A stretch of 43,858 nucleotides of DNA from Flavobacteriales bacterium UBA1694 (GCA_002319955.1 DCJS01000034.1:39816-83673), one strand, 5' to 3'; shown: positions 17,153 through 26,572, counted from the first letter of the stretch. Made by a program: numbers and translations. Notes: generated by a model not told the origin, from the letters alone.

Positions 17153-18112
17153 TTAAAGGATGCCTTCATCTAAGAGTCTGTGAAGATCAATGATCCCGTC
17201 ATAGGCCCCTTGGTCGGTGACAATAATCTGACCAATGTTCTGGGCTTTCATTAGGGCCATTGCCTCTTTAGCAAGAGCGCTTTTGTCAATTGTTTTTGGA
17301 TTTTTACTCATAATATCCACCGCCTTAATGAGGGATAGATTTTCTGTGTTCATAAGCATGCGCCGAAGATCGCCGTCTGTAATGACGCCCAAAATGGAGC
17401 CGTTTTCACTAACTACTGTCACCCCATGCGTGGAGGCGCTCACAGAGATAATCACTTCGCGAATACTTGCCTGAGGGGACACCTGAGGTTTTTGACTCGA
17501 AAGGAACTGCGCCACACTGGCTGTAAGGTTTTTACCCAAACTTCCTCCCGGATGAAACTTCGCAAAATCTTGCTCTTTAAAGCCACTGAGTTCCATTAGA
17601 CAAATAGCAAGGGCATCCCCAAGAGCCATTTGCACAGTGGTTGAACTGGTAGGCGCCAGTTCAATTGGGCAGGCTTCTTTTTGCACGTGCGAATTCAAAA
17701 CCACATCCGCCGCCTGCGCCAGTTTGCTGTCTAGTTTTCCAGTCATGGCAATTAATGCACTTGAGTAGGACTTAAGGTAAGGGAGTAAGGCGACGATTTC
17801 AGGGGAGTTTCCTGAATTTGAAATACATAAAACCACATCTTGCTTTTGAATGACTCCGAGATCGCCATGAATTGCTTCAGCGGCATGCAAGAATTGGGAT
17901 GGAGTGCCTGTGGAATTAAGGGTAGCGACAATTTTATTACCAACGTGGGCCGATTTGCCAATGCCAACAATAATGAGTTTTCCACTGGCCTGGTTGATGA
18001 GTTGGGCGGCTTTAGCAAAATTAGAATCTAGGCGCTCCTTGAGCGATTCTAGTTCAGAGATTTCGATTTCTACAGCGCGTTTTGCTAAAAGGATTAAATC
18101 TGAATTTTTCAA
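17153..18112 (-). CDS. kdsD: Arabinose-5-phosphate isomerase, KpsF/GutQ family
   Basis: A 319-residue cytosolic enzyme converting ribulose 5-phosphate to arabinose 5-phosphate, the first step toward the lipopolysaccharide sugar Kdo. The SIS domain (about 35-175) has GIGKSAHVGNK, LHAAEAIHGDLG and CISNSGNSPE. Two CBS domains follow (about 205-319). The start must be TTG at 18112, because an in-frame TAA lies four codons upstream and no ATG or GTG fits the family start. It is divergent from recQ across a 98-base region with a symmetric promoter arrangement and is probably co-transcribed with tatC. Confidence 0.93.
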   Translation of the reverse strand: MKNSDLILLAKRAVEIEISELESLKERLDSNFAKAAQLINQASGKLIIVGIGKSAHVGNKIVATLNSTGTPSQFLHAAEAIHGDLGVIQKQDVVLCISNSGNSPEIVALLPYLKSYSSALIAMTGKLDSKLAQAADVVLNSHVQKEACPIELAPTSSTTVQMALGDALAICLMELSGFKEQDFAKFHPGGSLGKNLTASVAQFLSSQKPQVSPQASIREVIISVSASTHGVTVVSENGSILGVITDGDLRRMLMNTENLSLIKAVDIMSKNPKTIDKSALAKEAMALMKAQNIGQIIVTDQGAYDGIIDLHRLLDEGIL

Positions 18113-18133
18113 CTTAACTGAGTTTTAGATAAT

Positions 18134-18184
18134 TTACCCAAATTAAGATTGCCATCTAAGGGATTATTTACTAACTTTGGGTAA
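18134..18184. promoter_or_regulatory. Divergent kdsD/recQ promoter region with 9-bp inverted repeat
   Basis: For recQ: TTG at 18149-18151, then 20 bases, then TAACTTTG at 18172-18179, matching the Bacteroidota TTG/TAnnTTTG promoter, 31 bases before the ATG. The sequence TTACCCAAA at 18134-18142 is repeated inverted as TTTGGGTAA at 18176-18184. The right arm covers the last four bases of the recQ -7 box. On the minus strand the left arm forms a similar box, TTAATTTG (one mismatch), about 10 bases before kdsD. So the two promoters are nearly mirror images. Confidence 0.6.
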
Positions 18185-18210
18185 TGTGCAAATTTAGCAA
18201 ACAAAATTAG

Positions 18211-20415
18211 ATGGGGACTAAAAACACCGATATATCGAGTGAATTGAAGAAATATTTTGGTTTCTCCACGTACAAGGGTCACCAAAAAGAGATTATGGAG
18301 GTGCTTCTTGCAGGGGAAGATGTTTTCGTATTAATGCCCACAGGGGGCGGAAAATCCCTGTGCTATCAACTGCCTGCATTGATTTCTCCAGGAACAGCCA
18401 TCGTGGTATCGCCTTTAATTGCACTGATGAAAAATCAGGTGGATGCCGTCAACGGGCTTTCGTCCAAGCGTGGCGTTGCACATGTATTGAATTCGTCTCT
18501 TAATAAAACGCAGACCCTTCAAGTTTTTAGCGATATAAAAAGTGGGGTAACAAAGCTCCTTTATGTGGCACCCGAATCTTTAATTAAAGAAGAGTATATG
18601 GAGTTTCTAAAGGAAGTTCCAATTTCATTTGTGGCTATTGATGAGGCCCACTGTATCTCAGAATGGGGACACGATTTTCGTCCTGAGTATCGAAATTTAA
18701 AATCGATTATCGATCGCATTGCAGATGTGCCAGTCATTGCACTGACCGCCACGGCCACTCCCAAAGTCCAGGATGATATTCAAAAGACCTTAGGCATGAG
18801 TGAGGCCCGCGTGTTTAAATCAAGTTTTAACCGGGCTAATCTTTTTTATGAAGTACGTCCAAAAATAAATATTGATAAAGAAATTGTTCGGTTTATAAAT
18901 GCCCGAAAAGGCAAATCCGGAATCGTCTATTGCCTCAGCCGTCGTAAGGTGGAGGAGTTCGCTCAGCTTCTGCAAGTCAATGGAATTAACGCCAAACCTT
19001 ACCATGCGGGCTTAGATCAAAAGACACGTGTGGCGAACCAAGATGGGTTTCTCAATGAGGACTGTGATGTAATTGTCGCCACCATTGCCTTTGGTATGGG
19101 AATCGACAAGCCGGATGTCCGCTATGTGATTCACTACGATTTCCCCAAATCCCTAGAGAGTTATTACCAGGAAACTGGTCGAGCTGGAAGAGACGGGGGC
19201 GAAGGGTATTGTTTGGCCTTTTACGATCCGAAGGATATAGAAAAACTTGAGAAGTTTTTAGCTCAAAAGCCGGTTTCCGAGCGCGAAATTGGATTGCAGC
19301 TTCTGAACGAAGTCGTGGGGTATGCAGAAACCTCAATGAGCCGCCGCCAATATTTGCTTTATTATTTTGGAGAACAGTTTGATCCGGTCCATGGGGATGG
19401 GGCGATGATGGATGATAACGCCCTGAATCCGCCGCAACTCGTAGATGCATTTGAGGATCTAAAGACCCTATTGAAAATTGTGAAGACCTTTGGTGAGAAA
19501 TTTAAGTCCCGCGATTTAATAAGTCTCATTATGGGGAATGAAAATTCGGTGACCAAATCCTATAAGTTAGAAACAACGGAGTTTTTTGGAATCGGAAAAG
19601 GCCATACAGACAATTATTGGAAGTCGATTATTCGTCAAGCGAATGTTCAGGATTACCTAACAAAAGATATTGAAACTTACGGTGTGCTAAAAATCTCTGA
19701 AAAGGGACAGCGCACGTTGGACGGAGTCGAGACCTTAGCGTTTAATATAGCGCAAGACCGTGAATACAATTTAGAGCAGCTTCGTGCGGCTAGTGAAAAG
19801 CAAGAGGTGCAGGCCGCTAGCGGTATGGATGCGAGACTTTTTGAGCAGCTTAAGGAGTTGAGAAGAAAAGTAGCAAAGCGTAGTGGGATTCCTCCGTACA
19901 CCATATTTATGGATCCAAGCCTCGAGGACATGACTATTCAGTACCCAATTACCAAAGAGGAAATCGGAAAAATTTATGGGGTTGGCGAGGGAAAAGCTCG
20001 CCGTTATGGAGAGGAGTTTGCACAGTTTATAGCGTCTTACGTGGAGGCCCATGGTATTGAAAGAACCCAAGATATGGTTCTCAAGCAAGTGGCGAATAAA
20101 TCCAGTCATAAAGTTTTTATTATTCAGAGTACCGACAAAAAATTAGATCTCGAAGATATTGCCAAGGGCAAACATTTAAGCTTTGACGAGCTGCTCAAAG
20201 AAATGGAGCGCATTGTGTACCAAGGAACGAAACTAAATATTGATTATTATCTAGAGACTCAACTCGATGAGGATCTGATTGAAGAGTTTATGGAGTTTAT
20301 GAAAGAAAGTGAGAGCGATAGCATGAAGGTTTTAATCGGAGAATTTGGTGAGGATTTAAGTGACGAAGAAATTCGGATGTTGCGAATCAAATTCATCTCC
20401 GACGTCGCAAATTAA
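18211..20415 (+). CDS. recQ: ATP-dependent DNA helicase RecQ
   Basis: A 734-residue 3'-5' superfamily 2 helicase for recombination and fork repair. Motif I is MPTGGGKS (42-49), the DEAH box is 144-147 with the aromatic-rich loop to about 160, and motif VI is QETGRAGRDGG (320-330). A winged-helix region follows, then an HRDC domain (about 545-625) and a C-terminal helical extension (about 640-734). The usual RecQ zinc site is missing: around SRRQYLLYYFGE (378-389) and up to residue 410 there is no cysteine, where four are expected. The acidic MMDDN stretch stands in its place. The promoter is well defined; a terminator follows. Confidence 0.95.
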   Translation: MGTKNTDISSELKKYFGFSTYKGHQKEIMEVLLAGEDVFVLMPTGGGKSLCYQLPALISPGTAIVVSPLIALMKNQVDAVNGLSSKRGVAHVLNSSLNKTQTLQVFSDIKSGVTKLLYVAPESLIKEEYMEFLKEVPISFVAIDEAHCISEWGHDFRPEYRNLKSIIDRIADVPVIALTATATPKVQDDIQKTLGMSEARVFKSSFNRANLFYEVRPKINIDKEIVRFINARKGKSGIVYCLSRRKVEEFAQLLQVNGINAKPYHAGLDQKTRVANQDGFLNEDCDVIVATIAFGMGIDKPDVRYVIHYDFPKSLESYYQETGRAGRDGGEGYCLAFYDPKDIEKLEKFLAQKPVSEREIGLQLLNEVVGYAETSMSRRQYLLYYFGEQFDPVHGDGAMMDDNALNPPQLVDAFEDLKTLLKIVKTFGEKFKSRDLISLIMGNENSVTKSYKLETTEFFGIGKGHTDNYWKSIIRQANVQDYLTKDIETYGVLKISEKGQRTLDGVETLAFNIAQDREYNLEQLRAASEKQEVQAASGMDARLFEQLKELRRKVAKRSGIPPYTIFMDPSLEDMTIQYPITKEEIGKIYGVGEGKARRYGEEFAQFIASYVEAHGIERTQDMVLKQVANKSSHKVFIIQSTDKKLDLEDIAKGKHLSFDELLKEMERIVYQGTKLNIDYYLETQLDEDLIEEFMEFMKESESDSMKVLIGEFGEDLSDEEIRMLRIKFISDVAN

Positions 20416-20437
20416 ACGCACCAATTCTAAAACGCAG

Positions 20438-20465
20438 TACCAAATTTTCATTTGGTATTTTTTTT
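20438..20465 (+). terminator. recQ terminator
   Basis: Arms TACCAAAT (20438-20445) and ATTTGGTA (20450-20457) with a TTTC loop, then eight T residues. Confidence 0.85.
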
Positions 20466-20664
20466 ATTTAATTCATAGTAATTGGTCTTTGATATTGTTT
20501 TTATGAGAAATCAAATAGTTATTTCACTTATTTTTTTTGTTCACTTTTGACAAATTTAAAAACCATATACCATTGATAATCAATTGAAATATACATTTTA
20601 TTTGTAAACTTTTTGTAGATTGAATGTTTTAATGTACATTTATTTCATCAAATACATAGTATCC
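20466..20664 (+). other. AT-rich leader region of nrdJ
   Basis: About 200 bases with no credible gene. I looked for a cobalamin riboswitch, expected for some B12-dependent reductases, and found no B12 box. I also found no NrdR-box pair. The only symmetric element is the odd palindrome ATTGATAATCAAT at 20572-20584. No clear TAnnTTTG element is present. Confidence 0.4.
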
Positions 20665-23226
20665 ATGGAAAGTTCAATCGCTACCAAAAAATCCCCCACA
20701 ATCACCTTCGAACACGCTACAGCAAGGACGCTAGAGTACTTTAAAGGTGACGATTTAGCAACCCGAGTTTGGGTTAGTAAGTATGCCCTAAAAGATTCAC
20801 AAGGCCATCTTTATGAAGCTACGCCTGATGATATGCACTGGAGAATTGCCAGCGAGATTGCTCGCATGGAAGTAAAGTATCCACAGCCGCTATCCAAAGA
20901 AGAAATTTTTGAGTTGATCCGGGATTTTAAATATATTATTCCTCAAGGGAGTCCAATGACAGGAATTGGAAACAACTTCCAGATCGCTTCGCTTTCCAAT
21001 TGTTTTGTTATTGGAAATGGAAGTGACAGCGATTCTTACGGAAGTATCATGAAGGTCGATGAAGAGCAGGTTCAATTAATGAAACGCCGTGGTGGTGTCG
21101 GGCATGACCTTTCCCACATCCGCCCAAAAGGATCGGCTGTTAAGAACTCTGCTTTAACTTCTACGGGACTTGTGCCTTTTATGGAACGCTATTCAAATTC
21201 AACACGTGAAGTCGCTCAAGACGGTAGGCGCGGAGCCCTTATGCTTTCTGTGTCAATTAACCACCCAGATGCAGAGGATTTTATTGATGCGAAATTAGAG
21301 CAAGGCAAAATTACTGGAGCCAATATTTCTGTGAGAATCGACGATGCGTTTATGAAAGCCGTAAAATCAGATTCTACTTACACGCAGTCCTACCCAATTC
21401 ATAGCAAAGAGGCGAAGGTTCAAAAAGAAGTTAAAGCGACTGACATTTGGAATAAAATCGTACACAATGCGTGGAAATCAGCCGAACCAGGGATTTTATT
21501 TTGGGACACAATCGTAAGAGAATCTGTGCCAGACAGCTATGCAGATCTTGGATTTGAGACCGTCTCAACCAATCCGTGCGGCGAAATCCCATTATGCCCT
21601 TATGACTCCTGCCGCCTTTTAGCCATAAACCTTTATTCTTACGTGCAGAATCCATTTACCAAAGAGGCTAAATTTGATTTTGAATTGTTTAAAACCCATG
21701 TTCATTATGCGCAGCGCATGATGGATGATATCATTGATCTTGAAGTTGAAAAGATTGATGCCATAATTGCTAAAATTGATTCAGATCCGGAGGCCGACGA
21801 CATAAAAGGCACAGAAAAATCACTTTGGTTGAAAATCCGCAAGAAAACCCTACAAGGAAGAAGAACTGGAGTGGGTATCACTGCAGAAGGGGATATGTTA
21901 GCGGCTCTCGGCCTGCGTTATGGCAGTCCAAAAGCAGTGGCATTCTCTGTCGATGTTCATAAAGCACTAGCTCTAGCGGCCTACCGCTCATCAGTTGAAA
22001 TGGCCGCGCAACGTGGCGCTTTCGAGGTCTACGATGCAAAACGTGAAGAAAACAACCCGTTTATAAACCGTTTAAAGGCAGAAGACCCAGAGCTCTATAA
22101 AGACATGGTTAAGTACGGAAGACGAAACATCGCACTTCTTACCATTGCACCAACAGGAAGTACCTCACTAATGAGCCAGACCAGTTCCGGAATTGAGCCT
22201 GTATTTATGCCTGTTTACAAACGCCGTAGAAAAGTTAACCCGAACGATAAAGAAGTGCGCGTTGATTTCGTTGATGAAGTCGGTGACTCTTGGGAAGAGT
22301 ATGTGGTTTTTCACCACCATTTCAAAACATGGATGGAGGCTAATGGGATCGATACAGCGAAAAATTATAATGAAGAGGAACTTAATGCGATCATTGAAAA
22401 ATCTCCTTATTATAAAGCCACTTCCAACGATGTGGATTGGTTAAGTAAAGTGAAAATGCAAGGCGCTATTCAAAAATGGGTGGACCATTCAATTTCAGTC
22501 ACTATTAACATTCCAAACGATGCCACAGAAGAGCTCGTGAATGAACTTTATCTGACCGCTTGGGAGGAAGGCTGTAAGGGCGTTACAGTATACCGAGACG
22601 GCTCACGCTCTGGTGTTCTAATCTCAAACGAGGAGAAAAAAGAAACCAAAGAAGCATCAACTGGATTACAGTCCATATTCCCGACAAAACGCCCGATTAC
22701 CTTAGAGGCTGATGTGGTGCGTTTTCAGAATAACAAAGAAAAATGGATCGCGTTTGTTGGACTTATCGACGGCAAACCTTATGAGATTTTCACAGGACTT
22801 TCAGATGATGAAGAAGGAATTCTTCTACCCCGCTGGGTTAATGAAGGGGTCATCATCAAAAACCGTGATGAAAATGGCGCATCGCGCTACGACTTTCAAT
22901 TCAAAAACCTTCGTGGTTATAAAACCACAATTGAAGGGCTTTCCCATAAATTTGATCCAGAATTCTGGAATTATGCAAAACTAATTTCAGGAACCCTTAG
23001 ACATGGCCTGCCTCTTGAAAGTGTGGTTGAGCTCGTGAACCGAATGGAACTAAACTTAGAATCAATTAATAACTGGAAAGCCGGTGTGGCTCGCGCCCTA
23101 AAGCGCTACATTCCGGATGGAACTGAGGTTCAAGGGCAAAAGTGTAGCAGCTGTGGCTCACCAGAAGTTATGTACCAAGAGGGCTGTCTGACGTGCAAAA
23201 GTTGTGGAAGTTCAAAATGCGGCTAG
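20665..23226 (+). CDS. nrdJ: Adenosylcobalamin-dependent (class II) ribonucleotide reductase
   Basis: An 853-residue enzyme reducing ribonucleotides to deoxyribonucleotides with B12 and no oxygen requirement. Seen: SLSNCFVIG, with the first redox cysteine; GGVGHDLSHIRPKG; TNPCGEIPLCPYDSC, the class II NPCGE loop with the radical cysteine; and TIAPTGSTSLM. A TSCPD-type region lies toward the C-terminus, and four Cys pairs/singles at the very end (CSSCGS, GCLTCKSCG, KCG) provide the swinging thiols or a zinc ribbon. The start is ATG at 20665 (MESSIATKK); a further 15 upstream codons are hydrophobic and unlike the family. Single gene, no other nrd genes here. Confidence 0.94.
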   Translation: MESSIATKKSPTITFEHATARTLEYFKGDDLATRVWVSKYALKDSQGHLYEATPDDMHWRIASEIARMEVKYPQPLSKEEIFELIRDFKYIIPQGSPMTGIGNNFQIASLSNCFVIGNGSDSDSYGSIMKVDEEQVQLMKRRGGVGHDLSHIRPKGSAVKNSALTSTGLVPFMERYSNSTREVAQDGRRGALMLSVSINHPDAEDFIDAKLEQGKITGANISVRIDDAFMKAVKSDSTYTQSYPIHSKEAKVQKEVKATDIWNKIVHNAWKSAEPGILFWDTIVRESVPDSYADLGFETVSTNPCGEIPLCPYDSCRLLAINLYSYVQNPFTKEAKFDFELFKTHVHYAQRMMDDIIDLEVEKIDAIIAKIDSDPEADDIKGTEKSLWLKIRKKTLQGRRTGVGITAEGDMLAALGLRYGSPKAVAFSVDVHKALALAAYRSSVEMAAQRGAFEVYDAKREENNPFINRLKAEDPELYKDMVKYGRRNIALLTIAPTGSTSLMSQTSSGIEPVFMPVYKRRRKVNPNDKEVRVDFVDEVGDSWEEYVVFHHHFKTWMEANGIDTAKNYNEEELNAIIEKSPYYKATSNDVDWLSKVKMQGAIQKWVDHSISVTINIPNDATEELVNELYLTAWEEGCKGVTVYRDGSRSGVLISNEEKKETKEASTGLQSIFPTKRPITLEADVVRFQNNKEKWIAFVGLIDGKPYEIFTGLSDDEEGILLPRWVNEGVIIKNRDENGASRYDFQFKNLRGYKTTIEGLSHKFDPEFWNYAKLISGTLRHGLPLESVVELVNRMELNLESINNWKAGVARALKRYIPDGTEVQGQKCSSCGSPEVMYQEGCLTCKSCGSSKCG

Positions 23227-23305
23227 TACTGCCATAGTCCCAAGTGAAAAAGCAAGAGCCACAGAACTTCCCTTAGGAAATGGAAGCTGTTGGCGTAAAT
23301 TTTCG

Positions 23306-23313
23306 TAATTTTG
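23306..23313 (+). promoter_or_regulatory. -7 element of lpd
   Basis: TAATTTTG matches TAnnTTTG and lies 32 bases before the lpd ATG. The nearest TTG (23290-23292) is only 13 bases upstream, so no proper -33 element is visible. Confidence 0.4.
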
Positions 23314-23345
23314 GGGAAACAAAAATTTAATTCTAATAAAGTACT

Positions 23346-24749
23346 ATGAGTCAATTTGATGTTACCGTAATCGGTTCAGGACCTGGAGGATATGTGGCAG
23401 CAATTCGCGCTGCGCAACTTGGATTTAAAACTGCACTAATTGAAAAATACACCACACTAGGTGGAACTTGCCTTAATGTTGGATGTATTCCGTCAAAAGC
23501 GCTATTAGACAGTTCAGAGCATTTTCACAACGCGACTCATAATTTTGCAAACCACGGTATCCTTGTGGATTCCCCGAGAGCAGATTTAGAGCGTATGGTG
23601 GCGCGCAAGAACGAAGTTGTTGAACAAACAACGAAAGGAATTGAATTCCTAATGGATAAAAATAAGATTACTGTATTTCAAGGGGTTGGAAGCTTTGAAA
23701 CGGCCACGCAAGTCAAAGTTACCAAAGCCGATGGCACAAGTGAATTAATTGAGTCAAAGTATAGCATTATTGCGACAGGATCTAAACCTTCCTCACTTCC
23801 GTTTGCCACCATAGATAAAGAAAGAATTATTACCTCCACTGAGGCTTTAAGCTTGAAAGAAATTCCAAAGCACCTTGTGGTGATTGGTGGTGGTGTTATT
23901 GGTCTAGAGCTCGGGTCCGTTTACAAGCGTTTAGGCTCAGAGGTAACGGTTGTGGAATACCTTGATAAAATCATTCCTGGAATGGACGGAGCCCTTTCAA
24001 AAGAGCTTCAAAAAGTACTAAAGAAACAAGGCGTAAAATTCATGTTATCGACAGCGGTTTCAGCTGTTGAAAGAAAAGGAGAGAGCGTGAGCGTTACGGC
24101 TAAAAATAAGAAGGACGAAGAAATCACTCTCGAAGGCGATTACGTTTTAGTTGCCGTTGGAAGAAAACCTTACACCGATGGACTTGGTCTAGAAAATGCT
24201 GGTGTGGAGTTGGATGAACGTGGAAAAGTGAAAGTGAACGAGCATCTTCAAACCAATATTCAAAATATCTATGCAATTGGGGACGTCGTTGCGGGGCCTA
24301 TGCTTGCGCATAAAGCCTCAGAAGAGGGCGTTCTTGTAGCGGAGCAATTGGCAGGACAAAAACCACATATTAACTACAACCTCATTCCAGGTGTAGTCTA
24401 CACATGGCCAGAAGTTGCCGGTGTTGGTAAAACGCAGGAGCAATTGAAAGAAGAAGGCCGCGAGGTGAAAGTGGGTAGCTTCCCAATGCGTGCTCTTGGA
24501 CGCAGTAGAGCTTCAGGAGATATAGACGGATTCATTAAGATCATTGCGGACGAAAAAACAGACGAGGTTTTAGGAGTTCACATGATTGGGGCCCGAGCAG
24601 CAGACATGATCGCTGCGGCGGTGACAGCAATGGAATTTAGAGCAAGTGCCGAGGATATTGCCCGCATGTCTCATGCGCATCCTTCCTATGCAGAGGCTAT
24701 TAAGGAGGCTGCATTAGATGCGACTGCCAAGATTGCAATTCACATGTAA
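23346..24749 (+). CDS. lpd: Dihydrolipoyl dehydrogenase (E3)
   Basis: A 467-residue FAD flavoprotein that reoxidises lipoamide in 2-oxo-acid dehydrogenase and glycine cleavage complexes. The FAD-binding GSGPGGY is at 10-16, the redox-active disulfide is in GGTCLNVGCIPSK, and an NAD-binding GGGVIGLELGS is mid-protein. The second FAD motif YAIGDVV and the C-terminal catalytic HAHPSYAEA are also present. No E1 or E2 gene is adjacent, so it probably serves several complexes. A strong terminator follows. Confidence 0.96.
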   Translation: MSQFDVTVIGSGPGGYVAAIRAAQLGFKTALIEKYTTLGGTCLNVGCIPSKALLDSSEHFHNATHNFANHGILVDSPRADLERMVARKNEVVEQTTKGIEFLMDKNKITVFQGVGSFETATQVKVTKADGTSELIESKYSIIATGSKPSSLPFATIDKERIITSTEALSLKEIPKHLVVIGGGVIGLELGSVYKRLGSEVTVVEYLDKIIPGMDGALSKELQKVLKKQGVKFMLSTAVSAVERKGESVSVTAKNKKDEEITLEGDYVLVAVGRKPYTDGLGLENAGVELDERGKVKVNEHLQTNIQNIYAIGDVVAGPMLAHKASEEGVLVAEQLAGQKPHINYNLIPGVVYTWPEVAGVGKTQEQLKEEGREVKVGSFPMRALGRSRASGDIDGFIKIIADEKTDEVLGVHMIGARAADMIAAAVTAMEFRASAEDIARMSHAHPSYAEAIKEAALDATAKIAIHM

Positions 24750-24771
24750 GAACGATTTAATTCTATAGAGC

Positions 24772-24808
24772 ACTGGCGGTTGTATTCACAACCGCCAGTC
24801 TTGTTTTT
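24772..24808 (+). terminator. lpd terminator
   Basis: Perfect 12-bp arms ACTGGCGGTTGT and ACAACCGCCAGT around an ATTC loop, then CTTGTTTTT. Confidence 0.9.
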
Positions 24809-24875
24809 GGCCAATCTTGAATGACGTGCGTAAAGCTTTTTACCCTCAAATGCGAGGTGCTTGGCGAATAAAGTT

Positions 24876-24883
24876 TAAATTTG
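24876..24883 (+). promoter_or_regulatory. -7 element before the CvfB-like gene
   Basis: TAAATTTG, a full TAnnTTTG match, ends 15 bases before the ATG at 24899. It also shows that the TTG at 24881 is promoter sequence and not a start codon. No -33 TTG at the usual distance. Confidence 0.4.
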
Positions 24884-24898
24884 CAGCAAATTAGACGC

Positions 24899-25723
24899 AT
24901 GGACATCGGAAAAATACAAACTTTAACAGTTGCAGAACTTAATACCTCAGGCTATATCCTTCAAGACGAGCTTGAAGAGAACGCCTTTTTACCAAAAGTA
25001 TTTGTCAAAGATACTTTAAACGAGGGGGACGAAGTGCAAGTTTTTGTATTTCAAGATGACGGCCGATTAAAAGCCACAACGGAAACGCCTTTGGCTCAAG
25101 TTGGACAGTTTGCAGTGATGCATTGCGTCCAGAGTCTTCCAAGCGGAGCCTTTATGGATTGGGGAATTATTAAAGACCTCTTTATTCCCTACAAGCAGCA
25201 AAAATCTAAAATTGAAGAAACTAAACGTTACCTCGTGTATGTGTATATTGATGAACCGACTGGTTTAATCACTGGTACCACCAGATTTAAGCGCAATCCA
25301 CAGTACGAAGATTTACCATTCAATCCTGGGGATAAAGTGGAACTTATCGTGATGAACGAAGGTGAACTAGGTTGGAATGTGGTCATTAACCAACAGTATA
25401 TTGGCCTGATTTACGCCTCAGACGTTTATAAAAAAATGTACCCACTCTCAAATGAAATTGGGTATATCAAACAGTTAAGAGAGGATGGAAAGATTGATGT
25501 TTCGTTACAGCGCGATGGGTACGAACATATCGATGAATTCCAAAGGGTTATTTTAGATAAACTCGAGCAAAATTATGGTCTTCTTTATCTTACGGATAAA
25601 TCAACCCCAGAGGAAATTAAAGAGGAGTTGGAAATGAGCAAAAAGAACTTTAAGAAAGCCATTGGCGGCCTCTATAAAAGTAAGTCCATTGAAATTATGG
25701 AAGATAAAATTCGTTTGATCTAA
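24899..25723 (+). CDS. S1-domain RNA-binding protein, CvfB-like
   Basis: A 274-residue protein made of several S1-like OB folds with a C-terminal winged helix (about 215-274, TPEEIKEELEMSKKNFKKAI), the domain order of CvfB in Firmicutes. The segment GAFMDWGIIKDLFIPYKQQ (residues 81-99) is the conserved S1-like core of this family, and GLIYASDVYK lies in the next fold. CvfB proteins bind RNA and influence gene expression; the role in Bacteroidota is not established. The start at 24899 gives MDIGKIQTLTV. It converges with the zinc-ribbon gene with 16 bases between stops and no visible terminator. Confidence 0.85.
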   Translation: MDIGKIQTLTVAELNTSGYILQDELEENAFLPKVFVKDTLNEGDEVQVFVFQDDGRLKATTETPLAQVGQFAVMHCVQSLPSGAFMDWGIIKDLFIPYKQQKSKIEETKRYLVYVYIDEPTGLITGTTRFKRNPQYEDLPFNPGDKVELIVMNEGELGWNVVINQQYIGLIYASDVYKKMYPLSNEIGYIKQLREDGKIDVSLQRDGYEHIDEFQRVILDKLEQNYGLLYLTDKSTPEEIKEELEMSKKNFKKAIGGLYKSKSIEIMEDKIRLI

Positions 25724-25739
25724 CTTTCTTCAGGCTGTA

Positions 25740-26090
25740 TTAAGGAGCAGTGCTCCGCATTAAATTCACATACCCATTTTCTAGAATTTCATAGCTGATA
25801 TCGTAGATAACGCGGCGAACACTTCCCGTGTCGTAAATTTTATGCTGAGTAAAGTACTCAAAATCAAATCCTTCGGCGCTTAATTTGGTGGTGGTCGTTT
25901 TTGAGACCCCTTTGTCAAATTCATAGTTTTGAAGAATTCGATAGTTCCTACGAAGCTGAGCGTTAATTCGGCGCATCAGGTTCGAAGTGTCCTTATTGTG
26001 TTTGTTGTTGAAGGAATTTCGGCAGGAGTCATTGCAGAATTTCTTGTCTGAGCGCCCCACAAGGCGCTCGTCGCATTCTAAGCAGTTCAT
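25740..26090 (-). CDS. Small zinc-ribbon protein of unknown function
   Basis: A 116-residue protein starting with a Cys4 zinc site: C3, C6, C19 and C23 (spacing C-x2-C-x12-C-x3-C) with GRSDKKFC between the pairs. The middle (24-60) is Asn/Arg-rich and basic, compatible with nucleic-acid contact. The C-terminal half is a mixed alpha/beta stretch ending YEILENGYVNL. Similar short proteins are common as hypotheticals in flavobacteria; I know no assigned function. The gene stands alone and is divergent from ssb. Confidence 0.75.
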   Translation of the reverse strand: MNCLECDERLVGRSDKKFCNDSCRNSFNNKHNKDTSNLMRRINAQLRRNYRILQNYEFDKGVSKTTTTKLSAEGFDFEYFTQHKIYDTGSVRRVIYDISYEILENGYVNLMRSTAP

Positions 26091-26245
26091 AGTTTTTTTT
26101 CAAATATAAATATTATTCCTTCGCAATCGCTTACAAACGACTGTAAATGTAAGTAAGTGTGTATCTACCGCTTAGAGTGGTTTCTATTGTGAAAATTTGC
26201 CTTACCATTTTAGAGTATGGATATGTTTAACTAAAATTATATGTT

Positions 26246-26572
26246 ATGTCTATTAGAAATCGTGTTAGTTTAATTGGACGCACAGGAAGTGAAGTCGAAA
26301 TTTTAAATTTTGAAAAAGGTGGAGTCAAGGCCTCAGTGTCTTTAGCTACCAATGAGCATTACACCACGACTGGAGGTGAAAAGGTGGAAGAAACGCAGTG
26401 GCACAATTTAATTGCCTTTGGAAAGACTGCTGAGCTTTTGGAAAAGTATGTGTTTAAAGGAAAGGAGATTGCCGTGGAAGGGAAAATTCAATACCGCAGT
26501 TTTGAAAATGCCGAAGGGCAGAAAAAATCCGTGACCGAAGTGCGCGTGAATGAGGTGATACTCTTGAGCTAA
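26246..26572 (+). CDS. ssb: Short single-stranded DNA-binding protein without acidic tail
   Basis: A 108-residue OB-fold protein with the SSB hallmarks: RVSLIGRTG at 6-14, the aromatic WHNLIAFG with W53 and KYVFKGKEIAVEGKI. It ends at VNEVILLS, so the flexible linker and the acidic ...DDIPF-type tail that recruits partner proteins are absent. Main bacterial SSBs are usually 140-180 residues, so this is probably a second, specialised SSB. It lies 12 bases before the HRDC gene and is probably its operon partner. A TTTG (26196) and a near-consensus TATGTTTA (26222) could be its promoter. Confidence 0.88.
   Translation: MSIRNRVSLIGRTGSEVEILNFEKGGVKASVSLATNEHYTTTGGEKVEETQWHNLIAFGKTAELLEKYVFKGKEIAVEGKIQYRSFENAEGQKKSVTEVRVNEVILLS

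Noticed and set aside
20416..20664. Cobalamin riboswitch upstream of B12-dependent nrdJ
   Set aside because: No B12 box or extended conserved stem structure is recognisable; the leader is simple AT-rich sequence.
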